From Vreelandella venusta (GTDB lineage: Bacteria; Pseudomonadota; Gammaproteobacteria; Pseudomonadales; Halomonadaceae), in assembly GCF_007989605.1 (NCBI RefSeq), contig NZ_BJUL01000006.1, forward strand, positions 124,001 through 188,000: a DNA stretch of 64,000 nucleotides, in the 5' to 3' direction. Shown piece by piece: positions 36,580 through 46,557 of this stretch. The position numbers were made by a program, and so were the translations under genes. Each line of letters opens with the position of its first letter. The first letter of the stretch is position 1. The notes beneath the pieces are model-generated. The model made no database searches, was not told the origin of the DNA, and saw only the letters and a program-made list of their open reading frames with translations.

Positions 36580-36726
36580 AAACACTCCTTAACGAAACAC
36601 TAAGCCACACAGGTTGAGTGTTCGTTTGCCGATATTCGTTATTTAAAATAGTGAGTTTTAAATGTAATGAGCTTTAAAGACAGCGGATCTTTTAAATACA
36701 GATGACCTGTAGAGGGCTGGAAAAAA

Positions 36727-37932
36727 TTAGACAGCTAACGCCATAACCTCTTTGAGTACTTGGCATGTCTTATTAATTTCTGCTTGAGAGAGTGTCGGAT
36801 GGCACAAAAACATCAAACTGGTTTGACCAAGCTCTTGTGCAACTGGCAAGTTGTTTTGTGGCTGCCAGCCAGCGTTTAAAAAGGCCTTTTCGAGATATAC
36901 TTCAGAACAACTGCCTGAAAAACAAGGCACTCCTCTTAAATTAATCTCACTCAGAATACGGTCACGGTCCCAGCTAGTCCGTAGCTGATGCGAATCAATG
37001 AATACATAGCATTTATAAGCAGCATGCTGGGTATCGTGCCTTAGTGATCCAGAAACCATAGCTAAGCCAAAGGCAGGAACACGCAGCCCTTTGCACTCTA
37101 ACGCTGCTTGCCAGATACATTGAGCGTTCGCCTGGCGAATCGCACTCCACTCAGGCATCCGTTTAAGTTGAATACGACCAATAACGGCCTGCATTTCGGT
37201 CATGCGCCAGTTGGTGCCAAACGTATCATGCAACCAGCGGAACCCCGGTGGATGTTCGTGCAAATAAACAGCGTCCCAGCTCTTGCCATGATCTTTATAA
37301 GCCCACATTCGTTTCCAAAGTGCGCTGTCATTGGTAGTGACCATCCCCCCTTCGCCACCGGTGGTTATAATTTTGTCCTGGCAGAACGACCAACACCCTA
37401 CATGCCCGATCCCCCCCACGCTTCGGCCTTGATAACGAGCGCCATGAGCCTGAGCACAATCTTCAATTACATAAAGCCCGTATTGCTCTGCCAACGCCAT
37501 GAGTTCCTGCATTTCGCAGGGCCATCCTGCTAGATGCACGGCAACAATAGCGCGGGTACGCGGGGTAATTTTTTCAGCGACGGTGGCGGCAGTGATATTT
37601 TGAGAGTCGCGATCAATATCAGCAAAGATGGGCACAGCCCCGACATTCGCAATACATGATGCAGAGGCCACGAACGTTCGGGAGGTAACAATCACCTCTT
37701 CATGCTCTTTTTGGCCAATACCCAGTCCTATTAGCGCTAAATCTAGCGCGTTAGTCCCATTTGCTAACGCTATGGCATGCTTAGTCTCGGCAAATTGAGC
37801 GAACTCCTTTTCAAATTCAATGCACTCCTGGCCTGTCCAGTAGTTCACTCTGTTGGAAAGCAGTACGTCCTGAACAGCCTGGGCCTCTTCCAGAGTAAAA
37901 GATGGCCAAGGAGAAAAGGGGCCGTTAAGCAT
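36727..37932 (-). CDS. DegT/DnrJ/EryC1/StrS aminotransferase
   Basis: PLP-dependent enzyme that aminates a keto-sugar nucleotide, or modifies an amino sugar. The 401-residue product has ALANGTNALDLALIGLGIG, VIEDCAQAHGARYQGR, and the Schiff-base lysine in CWSFCQDKIITTGGEGGMV. The dehydratase encoded at 44478 could provide its 4-keto substrate. It overlaps the ATP-grasp gene by 8 bases, so the two are co-translated. The exact product (for example an amino-dideoxy hexose) is not known. Confidence 0.92.
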   Translation of the reverse strand: MLNGPFSPWPSFTLEEAQAVQDVLLSNRVNYWTGQECIEFEKEFAQFAETKHAIALANGTNALDLALIGLGIGQKEHEEVIVTSRTFVASASCIANVGAVPIFADIDRDSQNITAATVAEKITPRTRAIVAVHLAGWPCEMQELMALAEQYGLYVIEDCAQAHGARYQGRSVGGIGHVGCWSFCQDKIITTGGEGGMVTTNDSALWKRMWAYKDHGKSWDAVYLHEHPPGFRWLHDTFGTNWRMTEMQAVIGRIQLKRMPEWSAIRQANAQCIWQAALECKGLRVPAFGLAMVSGSLRHDTQHAAYKCYVFIDSHQLRTSWDRDRILSEINLRGVPCFSGSCSEVYLEKAFLNAGWQPQNNLPVAQELGQTSLMFLCHPTLSQAEINKTCQVLKEVMALAV

Positions 37933-39001
37933 GGCGGTGATCCATAACTAATAGGTCTTTTTCGTTCATGACAACCGGCTTTTCATCCACGTCTCTTAAA
38001 AAAATGGTGCCTTTTGGAAACTCATAATGTTTGTATACGTGTGAGAAGTTGCCTGGGTTAAGGTTCATCTCAAGATAGTCTAGAGGAAGATTAGCGCCCG
38101 CCTGAGCCAAAGAGGAAATAAAAGCAACAAACCTTACATTTATTTCGGTTATCATTGGATTTCCCTGAGCATCTTCTTTGAAATCTACTGTAAATATGCC
38201 ATTCGCTTTCGATTGATAGTGATTAAAAAATGAACTAATCGCATCATCAGCAATGCTCACCAGCTGGGGATCATTAATCATACGACCAAACGCAGTATTG
38301 CCGGTTATTCCAGAAGGCGCGATTTTAGACATGATATACGTTACTCTCTCGGCGCAAGCAGAACGTAAAATCTTACCGTCCATGTAAATAACCTTACACG
38401 CAAGGTTTCTTCCCGGCAAAAACTCGGATGCAATAAATTCTTCAATGAGAGGGTTTATTTGCATCCATTCATCGAGTTCTTTATCACTTGTGACTTTTAA
38501 AGAACCCAAACCACTTGATCCAACAGTACCACGTACCCAAAAAGGATAATCAAGCGTAAAATCAAGGTTTTTCAAGCCATTTGAAAATGTGCAGTAACGG
38601 GGTATATAAGGCTTATCCGCTAGAGTTTCATGCAGCTTCTTCTTATCTATCAGTGCTTCGGTCGGCTGGCTTGAAGAAATAAATGCTTTGCAAGGTAATC
38701 CTTCAAGTTCTTTTCGCTTCGCCCATGCCACTACTTCAACTTCAGGCAAGACAACCGCGAATTGAATCTGATGGTAGTCAATTATTTTTGAAATTTCTAA
38801 CCAGTAACGTTCATCATCAGCCCTTGGTACTAAATAGGTATGATCATATGAAGATTTATCGTAAAGACCAATCGCTAATGGGTTAGCATCAACACCAATA
38901 AAACGATAACTATCAGCTCCGGAATCAATAACAGATCTGACAAAGCTGCGTGGCGTTGGCCCACCGACGCCAGTGACAAGGATATTAATTTTTTTAGCCA
39001 T
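37925..39001 (-). CDS. ATP-grasp domain protein of the polysaccharide locus
   Basis: An ATP-dependent carboxylate-amine ligase-like enzyme, 358 residues. It starts MAKKINILVTGVGGPTPRSF (a Rossmann-like pre-ATP-grasp domain), has PFWVRGTVGSSGLGSLKV (ATP-binding glycine loop), EEFIASEFLPGR, and FTVDFKEDAQGNPMITEINVRF (metal-binding Glu/Asn). Such proteins in surface-polysaccharide loci may attach an amino acid or acyl group to the amino sugar. This gene is more AT-rich than its neighbours. ATG 39001 is preferred to the GTG three codons upstream because of GGTGG at good spacing. Confidence 0.82.
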   Translation of the reverse strand: MAKKINILVTGVGGPTPRSFVRSVIDSGADSYRFIGVDANPLAIGLYDKSSYDHTYLVPRADDERYWLEISKIIDYHQIQFAVVLPEVEVVAWAKRKELEGLPCKAFISSSQPTEALIDKKKLHETLADKPYIPRYCTFSNGLKNLDFTLDYPFWVRGTVGSSGLGSLKVTSDKELDEWMQINPLIEEFIASEFLPGRNLACKVIYMDGKILRSACAERVTYIMSKIAPSGITGNTAFGRMINDPQLVSIADDAISSFFNHYQSKANGIFTVDFKEDAQGNPMITEINVRFVAFISSLAQAGANLPLDYLEMNLNPGNFSHVYKHYEFPKGTIFLRDVDEKPVVMNEKDLLVMDHRHA

Positions 39002-39617
39002 TTTGTCCACCGTTGTCGTTGTGTAGCTTTGATTGTTTAAAGTTTGGCATCGCTACATCACTCGAGTAACTGATACCTTCGCGTAAAAAAACTTTTTTTA
39101 CCGTTAGCAATAATATTTTAACATCCAGAAGAAATGTCTGGTTATCTACATACCAAATATCGTAATCAAATTTACTTTCCCAAGAGATACCATTGCGCCC
39201 ATTTACTTGAGCCCAACCTGTTACACCAGGGCGTACTTCATGTCGACGAGCTTGGTGGGCACTGTAATAAGGCAAATATTCCATTAACAAAGGCCTGGGA
39301 CCGACCAAACTCATGTCTCCTTTCAGTACATTCCATAATTCGGGTAACTCATCCAGACTGGTAGCACGTAGGCGCTGGCCAAAAGGAGTCAGCCGCTCTT
39401 TTTCTGATAGTTTTCGACCTTGTTTATCATAGGCATCTCGCATAGAGCGGAACTTGACGATTTCAAATGGCTTACCATATAGCCCTGGCCGATATTGACG
39501 AAAGATAACTGGTTTGCCTAGTTTATAGCGAACAAGCAGTGCTATAACAACCAGCAAAGGCGATAGCAGTACTAAACCTATTATTGAAATAGCAATATCA
39601 ATCTGGCGCTTTAGCAT
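38994..39617 (-). CDS. Initiating sugar-phosphate transferase (PglC/WcaJ C-terminal type)
   Basis: Starts repeat-unit assembly by moving sugar 1-phosphate to undecaprenyl phosphate. The 207-residue product has a membrane-anchoring start (RQIDIAISIIGLVLLSPLLVV), VKFRSMRDA, RLRATSLDELPELWNVLKGDMSLVGPRPLL, and RHEVRPGVTGWAQVNGRN. It is the short PglC-like form, without the N-terminal domain of WbaP/WcaJ. ATG 39617 fits the family start better than ATGs 13 codons upstream. It overlaps the next gene by 8 bases. Confidence 0.93.
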   Translation of the reverse strand: MLKRQIDIAISIIGLVLLSPLLVVIALLVRYKLGKPVIFRQYRPGLYGKPFEIVKFRSMRDAYDKQGRKLSEKERLTPFGQRLRATSLDELPELWNVLKGDMSLVGPRPLLMEYLPYYSAHQARRHEVRPGVTGWAQVNGRNGISWESKFDYDIWYVDNQTFLLDVKILLLTVKKVFLREGISYSSDVAMPNFKQSKLHNDNGGQNG

Positions 39618-39678
39618 GAGCCACCTACCATTTAAAATAAAAAAAACCATTTTCAATAATTAAAAAATAATTTAATTT

Positions 39679-41061
39679 TTAGTTATTGGCAGTTGCTACA
39701 GGAAGGTCTGCTAGGGCTGTTATTGGCAGCGTTGGGTTGGTTCTACCTACCGAGTAATAACTAAATCCTTTATCTGCCATTCTGTGTGGCTCATAAAGAT
39801 TGCGACCATCAAAAATAGTCGGTTCCGATAACTGAGCTTTGATAAGCTCAAAATCAGGCGCTCGGAAGTTCTGCCACTCGGTAACGATAATTAACGCATC
39901 ACTGTTTTTTAACGCGGCTTCTTTGGTTCCACAAAGGGTTAAATACTCACGACTTCCATAGATTCGCTGCGCTTCTTCCATTGCTTCCGGATCATAAGCC
40001 TGCACTTTTGCACCTGCTGCCCATAGCGCCTCCATAAGCACTCGGCTGGGCGCATCTCGCATATCGTCCGTATTGGGTTTGAAGGAAAGGCCCCAAATAG
40101 CAAAGGTTTTGCCCTTTAACTGTGCATTGAAGTGCTGGTTTATTTTCTGGAAAAGTGTGTTTTTTTGCTCTTTATTACGTAATTCCACCGCTTTGAGCAG
40201 TTTGGCGTCAAAGTCGATATTATTTGCAGTGTGAATAAGCGCCTGAAGGTCTTTGGGAAAGCAGGAGCCACCATAGCCTACTCCAGGGTAAATAAAATGG
40301 TAGCCAATACGTGGATCTGAACCGATTCCCTTACGCACGGCTTCAATATCGGCTCCTAGTAACTCGGCTAAGTTTGCCATTTCGTTCATAAAACTAATTT
40401 TTGTTGCCAACATGCAGTTAGCGGCATACTTCGTTAACTCAGCACTTTTTACATCCATTACGATCACTTTGTCGTGATTGCGATTGAAAGGCGCATATAT
40501 TTCGCGCATGACTTCAATCGAAGCAGCGCAGCTGGTACCAATAATAATTCGATCTGGCTTTTGGCAATCTACGACGGCGCTGCCTTCCTTTAGAAACTCA
40601 GGATTAGACACCACATCAAAGCTGATATCGCTTCGACCACGCCCTTTCAATACCTCTTCCATCACGACACGAACTTTATCGGCGCTACCTACTGGTACCG
40701 TGGATTTGTTAACGACAACTTGGTCGCGTTCCATGTGTTCAGCGATAGTCTTAGCTACGTTAAGCACGTAGGTTAGATCCGCGCTTCCATCTTCATCCGG
40801 CGGAGTGCCCACCGCCACAAACTGAACCTGCCCATGTTTAATCGCGGCAACCGCATCGGTAGTAAAGTCGAGCCTTCCAGCAGCGTGGTTCTCTTTTACT
40901 ATCGACTCCAATCCTGGTTCATAGATGGGAATGATCCCCATCTTAAGTTGTTCAACCTTGTGAGCATCCACATCTACGCAAACAACGTGATGACCGACCT
41001 CAGACAAAATTGCACCTTGAACCAGGCCAACATAACCCGTTCCGAAAACTGTAACGTTCAT
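39679..41061 (-). CDS. ugd: UDP-glucose 6-dehydrogenase
   Basis: Oxidises UDP-glucose to UDP-glucuronate with two NAD+. The 460-residue product has the N-terminal NAD motif [25 protein letters not shown], the catalytic [16 protein letters not shown] with its Cys, and [21 protein letters not shown] in the C-terminal domain. AGGAAC precedes the ATG. With the adjacent epimerase it supplies UDP-glucuronic and probably UDP-galacturonic acid, giving the polymer its negative charge. Confidence 0.96.
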   Translation of the reverse strand: MNVTVFGTGYVGLVQGAILSEVGHHVVCVDVDAHKVEQLKMGIIPIYEPGLESIVKENHAAGRLDFTTDAVAAIKHGQVQFVAVGTPPDEDGSADLTYVLNVAKTIAEHMERDQVVVNKSTVPVGSADKVRVVMEEVLKGRGRSDISFDVVSNPEFLKEGSAVVDCQKPDRIIIGTSCAASIEVMREIYAPFNRNHDKVIVMDVKSAELTKYAANCMLATKISFMNEMANLAELLGADIEAVRKGIGSDPRIGYHFIYPGVGYGGSCFPKDLQALIHTANNIDFDAKLLKAVELRNKEQKNTLFQKINQHFNAQLKGKTFAIWGLSFKPNTDDMRDAPSRVLMEALWAAGAKVQAYDPEAMEEAQRIYGSREYLTLCGTKEAALKNSDALIIVTEWQNFRAPDFELIKAQLSEPTIFDGRNLYEPHRMADKGFSYYSVGRTNPTLPITALADLPVATANN

Positions 41062-41112
41062 TGGAGTTCCTACTAGGGTTGGATATATTAAGAGAGAAAT
41101 AAGCAGTTCATA

Positions 41113-42195
41113 TCACTTAATTAAGCCAGATACTTGGCTTACAGCATCAGACGAGGCTGTAGGTAAATAGTTATTTAATGAGTAATAGTCGCGATACCAA
41201 GCAATGAAGTTTTCAACGCCCTTAAAGATTGGCGTAGAGGGTTTATATCCTACTCTTCTTTCTAACTCACCTGAGTCTGCATACGTATCTAGCGCATCTC
41301 CCGGCTGTAGAGGCAACATTTCTTTGATGGCTTTTTTACCGAGTGCTTTTTCAATGGCTTCGATATAAACACTGATTGTTACCGGATCGTTATTGCCTAT
41401 ATTAAAGAGGCGAAATGGTGCATTACTAGTGGCTGGGTCGGGGCTGTCGCTATTCCACTCTTGGGCCGGAGTTGCGATATCATCACTGGCACGAATAATA
41501 CCTTCTACAATGTCATCCACATAAGTAAAGTCGCGCGTATGGTGGCCATAATTAAAAACCTGAATAGGCTCATCGGCCAGAATGTGCTTGGTAAATTTAA
41601 AAAGTGCCATGTCTGGGCGCCCCCACGGCCCATAGACAGTAAAAAACCGTAGGCCAGTCGTCGGCAGCCCAAACAGATGACTATAGCTATGAGCCATCAT
41701 TTCATTAGCTTTCTTGGTGGCTGCATAAAATTGCAACGGGTGATTGGCTCCCTTGTGCTCGGAAAATGGCATGAGCGTATTGGCACCGTATACGCTGCTG
41801 GTGCTGGCGTAAGTCAGATGCGCAACCTTAGCGTAGCGACACGCTTCTAATATATTGGTAAAGCCAATTAAGTTACTTTCCACATAACTAAGCGGATTTT
41901 CCAGTGAGTAGCGTACGCCTGCTTGGGCAGCAAGATGAATAACGCGATCAAAGCAGTGCTCTTCGAAGCACTTTGCCACTGCTTGCTGGTTAGCTAAGTT
42001 GGCACGAATTGAGAAGTAGTTATTACCTGTCTCTGCTGCGGTATGCTCAAGTATTTTGAGACGCGCTTCTTTTATAGCAGGGTCGTAATAGTCATTAACG
42101 TTATCAAATCCGACGACGCTATCCCCCCGCTCTAGCAGACGTTTAGCAGTGTGAAAGCCGATGAATCCTGCATGGCCGGTTACTAGAATCTTCAT
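41113..42195 (-). CDS. UDP-glucuronate 4-epimerase (CapI-like, NAD-dependent)
   Basis: Interconverts UDP-glucuronate and UDP-galacturonate. Extended SDR of 360 residues with the cofactor loop [18 protein letters not shown], the [13 protein letters not shown] stretch typical of uronate epimerases, SSVYG, the YAATKKANE (Tyr-x3-Lys) active site, and [17 protein letters not shown]. Placed directly after ugd in transcription order reversed (it precedes ugd by 51 bases). The uronate specificity rests on the NDYYD motif and the context. Confidence 0.92.
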   Translation of the reverse strand: MKILVTGHAGFIGFHTAKRLLERGDSVVGFDNVNDYYDPAIKEARLKILEHTAAETGNNYFSIRANLANQQAVAKCFEEHCFDRVIHLAAQAGVRYSLENPLSYVESNLIGFTNILEACRYAKVAHLTYASTSSVYGANTLMPFSEHKGANHPLQFYAATKKANEMMAHSYSHLFGLPTTGLRFFTVYGPWGRPDMALFKFTKHILADEPIQVFNYGHHTRDFTYVDDIVEGIIRASDDIATPAQEWNSDSPDPATSNAPFRLFNIGNNDPVTISVYIEAIEKALGKKAIKEMLPLQPGDALDTYADSGELERRVGYKPSTPIFKGVENFIAWYRDYYSLNNYLPTASSDAVSQVSGLIK

Positions 42196-42246
42196 ATAGA
42201 GACTCCATGACGAGACAACCGTTAGAAAGGAAGGAAGAGAGCTAGA

Positions 42247-43440
42247 TCAGTTACGAACAAGGCGCTGAATATGTTGCCAACTCACCCGCCTTAAACCGCC
42301 TAACGTTAAAGGCACTAGTGCCACTGAGCGCACCATGGTAAGTACCGGTCGCGGAAGTTTGTTCAAACATAGCGTTCGAGGTAGCCCGGTGTAGGGGAAC
42401 CAGCGTTCACGGTAGGAGCCGTGCTGAGCAGAAGTTGGCAAATCGCCCTTGAAGCGTGATGGCACGTCATACCACGCATAATTGCCCTTAAGACTTTCTA
42501 TCTCGTCGGTGCCAGGCTGTAGAAATTCGAAATCGATAATTTTAAGACCTTGGCAAGGGTCATAAATCAGGTCTTGCGGATTCAAGTCAATGCACTCGTA
42601 GCCAAGACGCCGATAATGCAAGATAACCGCTCTGACACGCTCAATTGTCCAGAGTGGTAGTAACCCGTGGGGTGAAAATGGAGCACGTGGAGAAAGGATC
42701 CGCTCCATACGATTGGAATAGCGTTCAAACACTAGGTAATGAGGCCCCACCTCTAGCAGTCGCGACACTTCAGGCAATGAAGCGCCGAGTTCACGGGCCT
42801 TTACTTCACGCTCTAAATACCGCTCGCGCCCTGGGCGAAAGGTTTTGCAAATTGCTTCAGTGCCGTGAAAATCCACCAGTTCTACTTTGGCTCGACAGAC
42901 CTGCTTGCTCACATCGGCTAGCACAGGGTAAGGAGTGCGAAACTCATTGTTATAGCGCTGAGCTGTTGCGCGTATTGTATCGACCTGCTGTGGGACTATT
43001 TTGTTTAGATATTCAAATGCCTGAGTTGTGCTACAGGACAAATACAACGGCTTGAGGTGTTTTTGGCTACTGCGACCATCGTTGGCTTTTTGAGTTAGCA
43101 TTGCTTCTACGGTCAGCAGTCGTAGATTATCGATTCGTTCTGGTGTCTCCGTTGAACAAGAGTGTTCCATCATAGGATGAACATCGTGTACCACCAAAAA
43201 ATAGGCTGGCAGATCGCCATTAACAGGCCCACCTGCAGACAGCTGTTCACTACTATCAACCCACTTCACCAGTGTATGCCGCTGATCTTCATGTATGGAT
43301 CGTTCGCACAAAATATTAAAACCGTAGCGATCAAGCAGGCTACGTAAGACGTCTAAATACGCCAGCCCCCGCTCGCTAATTAGGAAAATAGCAATGCCAA
43401 CCAACCAGTCATCTTTCTCAATATTATATTTTTTATTCAT
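42247..43440 (-). CDS. Kinase-like protein with an extra N-terminal domain
   Basis: Not assigned to a described family. The C-terminal half (about 185-310) keeps protein-kinase-like landmarks: Lys199 in AICKTFRPGRERYLEREV (beta-3 lysine, with Glu210/212 nearby), VGPHYLVFERY hinge, IDLNPQDLIYD (Asp285 as likely catalytic base, Asp290 metal ligand), and IIDFEFL (Asp303, DFG-like). This resembles lipopolysaccharide or antibiotic kinases of the WaaP type. The N-terminal 90 residues (WLVGIAIFLISERG, LDRYGFNILCERSIHE, FLVVHDVHP) recall a nucleoside-diphosphate-kinase-like fold, though this is weak. The product has 397 residues. It probably phosphorylates a sugar or lipid in this pathway. Confidence 0.6.
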   Translation of the reverse strand: MNKKYNIEKDDWLVGIAIFLISERGLAYLDVLRSLLDRYGFNILCERSIHEDQRHTLVKWVDSSEQLSAGGPVNGDLPAYFLVVHDVHPMMEHSCSTETPERIDNLRLLTVEAMLTQKANDGRSSQKHLKPLYLSCSTTQAFEYLNKIVPQQVDTIRATAQRYNNEFRTPYPVLADVSKQVCRAKVELVDFHGTEAICKTFRPGRERYLEREVKARELGASLPEVSRLLEVGPHYLVFERYSNRMERILSPRAPFSPHGLLPLWTIERVRAVILHYRRLGYECIDLNPQDLIYDPCQGLKIIDFEFLQPGTDEIESLKGNYAWYDVPSRFKGDLPTSAQHGSYRERWFPYTGLPRTLCLNKLPRPVLTMVRSVALVPLTLGGLRRVSWQHIQRLVRN

Positions 43441-43476
43441 AGTCGCCTTTCTCCTTGAAAGCTAAAAGGAGTATCT

Positions 43477-43498
43477 CAAAAAGCCTACCAGAGGCTTT
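43477..43498 (-). terminator. Internal terminator-like hairpin in the polysaccharide operon
   Basis: On the minus strand AAAGCCT-CTGGT-AGGCTTT runs into TTGAG, a 7-bp stem with T-rich end, 40 bases before the kinase-like gene. The 186-base gap around it is very AT-rich. It would stop part of the transcripts between the ParB-like and kinase-like genes. Confidence 0.6.
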
Positions 43499-43626
43499 AT
43501 AAAGCTCCTTAAAATTTCGATAAAAAAATATAACTCAAAGGCACTAAAGCAAAGCGAACAAAAAAATTCAAAGTAGGACAAAATCACTCAGACAGAATAA
43601 TTTTTATTAAAAAGCGGTTTTATATA

Positions 43627-44475
43627 TTAATCAAAAAAGTAGTTATCGAATATTTTGAGGGCTGTTTCTTGGCTAAAGAAACCTGAGGTCACTGTCGGCC
43701 AAAGGGCAACGTCTTCACGGCGAATAAAGCGCTCAACCCGAATAACAGCCCGCGGCGCTCCTAAAGCACTGATCACCGCGTAACGGTGCTGGCCACCGTG
43801 TACCACCCAGCGCCAGCGTCCATCTGAGTGCGTTAAAACGCTTGCGCGGATATCGCCATCAGTGCCGTCATGGCGACAGACTCCTTGATCACGAATCGAT
43901 TCAAGCACCCGAGCCAAACGTTCAACCTCAACTTCAAGCTTATCTTCGCTGACGGGCCCACAGAACTTCCAGCCTGCGTTAATGCCCAGGTGCCTACCTA
44001 ATATTCGGGCATTTTCACGTAACTCCGTTCGCTGGCGTTTGGCACTCTTTTCTGCAGCATTGTATGAGTCCCATGGAGAGTAAGCCTGCCATGGCGGTAC
44101 ATCGACTAGCCCACCCGCTTGGTCAGAAGAAACTCCCAGAAACTCGGCGGCATTAGCTGGCTGCCATTCAGCATAGAAAACACGCAGGGCTTCCCGGAGT
44201 AAGTCGCGCTCCCTGCCAGGCTTATAAAATGCCTCCTGCATCACATCATTTAGGAAGCGCCGATGACCACTGAGATTAAACAAGCCAAACCCCCATTCCA
44301 TCGGCGCATCAAGGAGCAGCTCTTTACCAGGATAAAGATAATTTAATTCGAGTGGATTACTCAGATGCCTACGAGCATCCACTGGCCGAAAATGTTTCAT
44401 CGACTGAATGTGTAGCCCCGCACTTTCGGCCTTTCGGAGCATCCACACTTTGATAGACAATGAGTCGATCAACAT
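43627..44475 (-). CDS. ParB-like domain protein of the polysaccharide locus
   Basis: No characterised family. The 282-residue product has a C-terminal segment WVVHGGQHRYAVISALGAP that matches the ParB/sulfiredoxin-type phosphate-binding loop (G-x-HR), followed by RVERFIRREDVALWPTVTSG and ALKIFDNYFF. Similar proteins, unnamed, occur in surface-polysaccharide loci of other bacteria. The middle is helical and rich in Arg/Lys/Glu. It starts 2 bases after the dehydratase stop, with AAGGAAAG upstream, so it is an operon member. An ATP- or phosphate-dependent enzyme is a possibility; partition or nuclease roles are unlikely from context. Confidence 0.6.
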   Translation of the reverse strand: MLIDSLSIKVWMLRKAESAGLHIQSMKHFRPVDARRHLSNPLELNYLYPGKELLLDAPMEWGFGLFNLSGHRRFLNDVMQEAFYKPGRERDLLREALRVFYAEWQPANAAEFLGVSSDQAGGLVDVPPWQAYSPWDSYNAAEKSAKRQRTELRENARILGRHLGINAGWKFCGPVSEDKLEVEVERLARVLESIRDQGVCRHDGTDGDIRASVLTHSDGRWRWVVHGGQHRYAVISALGAPRAVIRVERFIRREDVALWPTVTSGFFSQETALKIFDNYFFD

Positions 44476-44477
44476 TT

Positions 44478-46487
44478 TTAGCTTTCCTTGGTGACGGGAT
44501 TAAGTACTTGATTAAGAGCGGAATCGTGTCGGGTTGAGGACGTTAAGAATGGGTTTGTATTTAAGCGTTGGCTCTGGGGTTCGCGGGGCGAAGTTTGGCG
44601 CGCTGTCCACACTAAGTCCGCTATCTCGTCTAAGGGGTGATAATCTAGTGGGGCGGACTGTAAAAGTTGACGGATATGCACATGATCAGCTTCGATAAAA
44701 GCTTGTTCCAATTCATTTAAAAAGGTTTCAAGCCTTGGCCACTCCCAGAAACGCTCTTTTGAGGTCATTATCCGGTCGTGACGAGTTCTCCTGACGTCAT
44801 CGCCGATTAATAGCTCTTCGTATAACTTTTCTCCTGGGCGCAAGCCGGAATAAACAATCTCAATATCACCTTCTGGGTGTTCTGCATCTCTCACTTCAAG
44901 CCCTGAGAGCCTAACCATATTCACTGCCAAATCCAGAATGCGGACCGGTTCCCCCATGTCGAGAACAAATACCTCGCCACCTTCGCCCATGGCGCCAGCC
45001 TGGATAACCAACTGAGCGGCTTCAGGGATCGTCATGAAATAACGGGTGATTTCCGGATGTGTCACATTGATAGGGCCACCTTGTTCAATCTGTTTACGAA
45101 ACAACGGCACAACAGAGCCACTTGACCCCAACACATTTCCAAAACGCACCATGCAAAAGCGTGTTTTTGACTGCGCATTAGCGAATGCTTGGCAAATAAG
45201 TTCGGTCAAGCGCTTGGAGGCCCCCATCGCATTGGTGGGGCGAACAGCCTTATCGGTGGAAATAACCACGAAAGCTTCGACACCGGCTGTCATTGCCGCC
45301 TGAGCGAGATTTAAGGTGCCAAAGACGTTGTTACTGATCCCTTGAACAAGGTTAAACTCAACCATCGGTACATGCTTGTAAGCGGCTGCATGGTAGACGG
45401 TATGTACCTGAAAGCTATCAAATACTGCTTTGAGGCCACCCGCATGCTGAACCGAAATAAGCAGTGGTTTTAGTTCACAGCGTGAATGGTTCGTTTCAAC
45501 TACCTGCCTCAACTCCTGCTCAATGGCGTATAAAGCAAATTCACAGTTGTCGACCAGTAATAGGCGTATGGGATTCTGAGCAAGGATTTGACGACATAGC
45601 TCACTACCAATTGATCCCCCGGCGCCGGTGACCATAACCGACTTATCGCGAATATTGGCCTGCAGCAACTCAGGGAAGGCAGGCACAGCCTCTCTACCCA
45701 ATAAATCTTCTAGCGCTACGTCATGAAGCTCGCTGATTTTTGCTCTCCCAGCAATCACGTCTGCGCTACCAGGAATTGTTTTAAGAGGAACAGATAGGCC
45801 GGAGAGCCAGTGTAATATTTCACGGCGTCGCCAACGTGGGGCACTAGGAATTGCCAACAGCACCATGGCAGCCTGATACTCTTGCACCAAGGCAGCTAGC
45901 GCAACCGGTTGGTGTACTCTCAGCCCTTCAACCATGGCGCCTTCTAGTCCTCGCCAATCATCTACGAAAGCCACCGGTTCATATTCACCACCATGGCGAA
46001 GCGCATCAACCAACTCACAGCCAGCGGCCCCTGCCCCATAGATCACGACTGGCTTGCGTTGGCGACGCTGGCTATAGCGATACAGTTCACGTATCAAAAA
46101 ACGCAGGCTGCCAATCCCTAATAGTAAAAGAAGCGTATAAATGACGATAACGGATAACCCGACAGGGTGTTCAACCATATAACTGACTGGCACCACTAAC
46201 AGTGCTGACGTCGCGACGACCAGAGCGACGGTTGGCACGGTGACATGGCTCATATAACGAATCACTATTCGATATAGCCCTAGCCAATGAAAAAGCAAAA
46301 GGCTTGTTGGCACTAGCAGACCAATCGTCATCCACAGGGAGCCATCTCTTAGTGGCTGGAAGCTTTCCAAGTGAATCATCGTTGCCAGCTGCAAACTGGC
46401 CGCTACAATCAAGCCATCCAGCAGGACAAGTACTCTGCGTTTTATCCATCGGGGCGCCACCGACAACGATTTCATTAAGCTATCCAT
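44478..46487 (-). CDS. Membrane-bound nucleotide-sugar dehydratase (CapD/WbpM/FlaA1 family)
   Basis: Converts UDP-GlcNAc (probably) to a 4-keto-6-deoxy sugar, the precursor of amino-deoxy sugars. The 669-residue product has about four N-terminal transmembrane helices, a CoA-binding-like Rossmann domain (VVIYGAGAAGCELVDALRHG), and the catalytic SDR domain (VMVTGAGGSIGSELCRQI, AAYKHVPMVE, ISTDKAVRPTNAMGASKR). The last shows Met in place of the usual catalytic Tyr, as in WbpM-type enzymes. ATG 46487 has GGGGGAATC upstream. Its keto product suits the DegT aminotransferase downstream. Confidence 0.94.
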   Translation of the reverse strand: MDSLMKSLSVAPRWIKRRVLVLLDGLIVAASLQLATMIHLESFQPLRDGSLWMTIGLLVPTSLLLFHWLGLYRIVIRYMSHVTVPTVALVVATSALLVVPVSYMVEHPVGLSVIVIYTLLLLLGIGSLRFLIRELYRYSQRRQRKPVVIYGAGAAGCELVDALRHGGEYEPVAFVDDWRGLEGAMVEGLRVHQPVALAALVQEYQAAMVLLAIPSAPRWRRREILHWLSGLSVPLKTIPGSADVIAGRAKISELHDVALEDLLGREAVPAFPELLQANIRDKSVMVTGAGGSIGSELCRQILAQNPIRLLLVDNCEFALYAIEQELRQVVETNHSRCELKPLLISVQHAGGLKAVFDSFQVHTVYHAAAYKHVPMVEFNLVQGISNNVFGTLNLAQAAMTAGVEAFVVISTDKAVRPTNAMGASKRLTELICQAFANAQSKTRFCMVRFGNVLGSSGSVVPLFRKQIEQGGPINVTHPEITRYFMTIPEAAQLVIQAGAMGEGGEVFVLDMGEPVRILDLAVNMVRLSGLEVRDAEHPEGDIEIVYSGLRPGEKLYEELLIGDDVRRTRHDRIMTSKERFWEWPRLETFLNELEQAFIEADHVHIRQLLQSAPLDYHPLDEIADLVWTARQTSPREPQSQRLNTNPFLTSSTRHDSALNQVLNPVTKES

Positions 46488-46557
46488 GATTCCCCCGTTA
46501 TTATTTTTTGCGGGCGTTACGTGTTAGTTATCTAGCCTCATTGGCAATGGTGTTATT

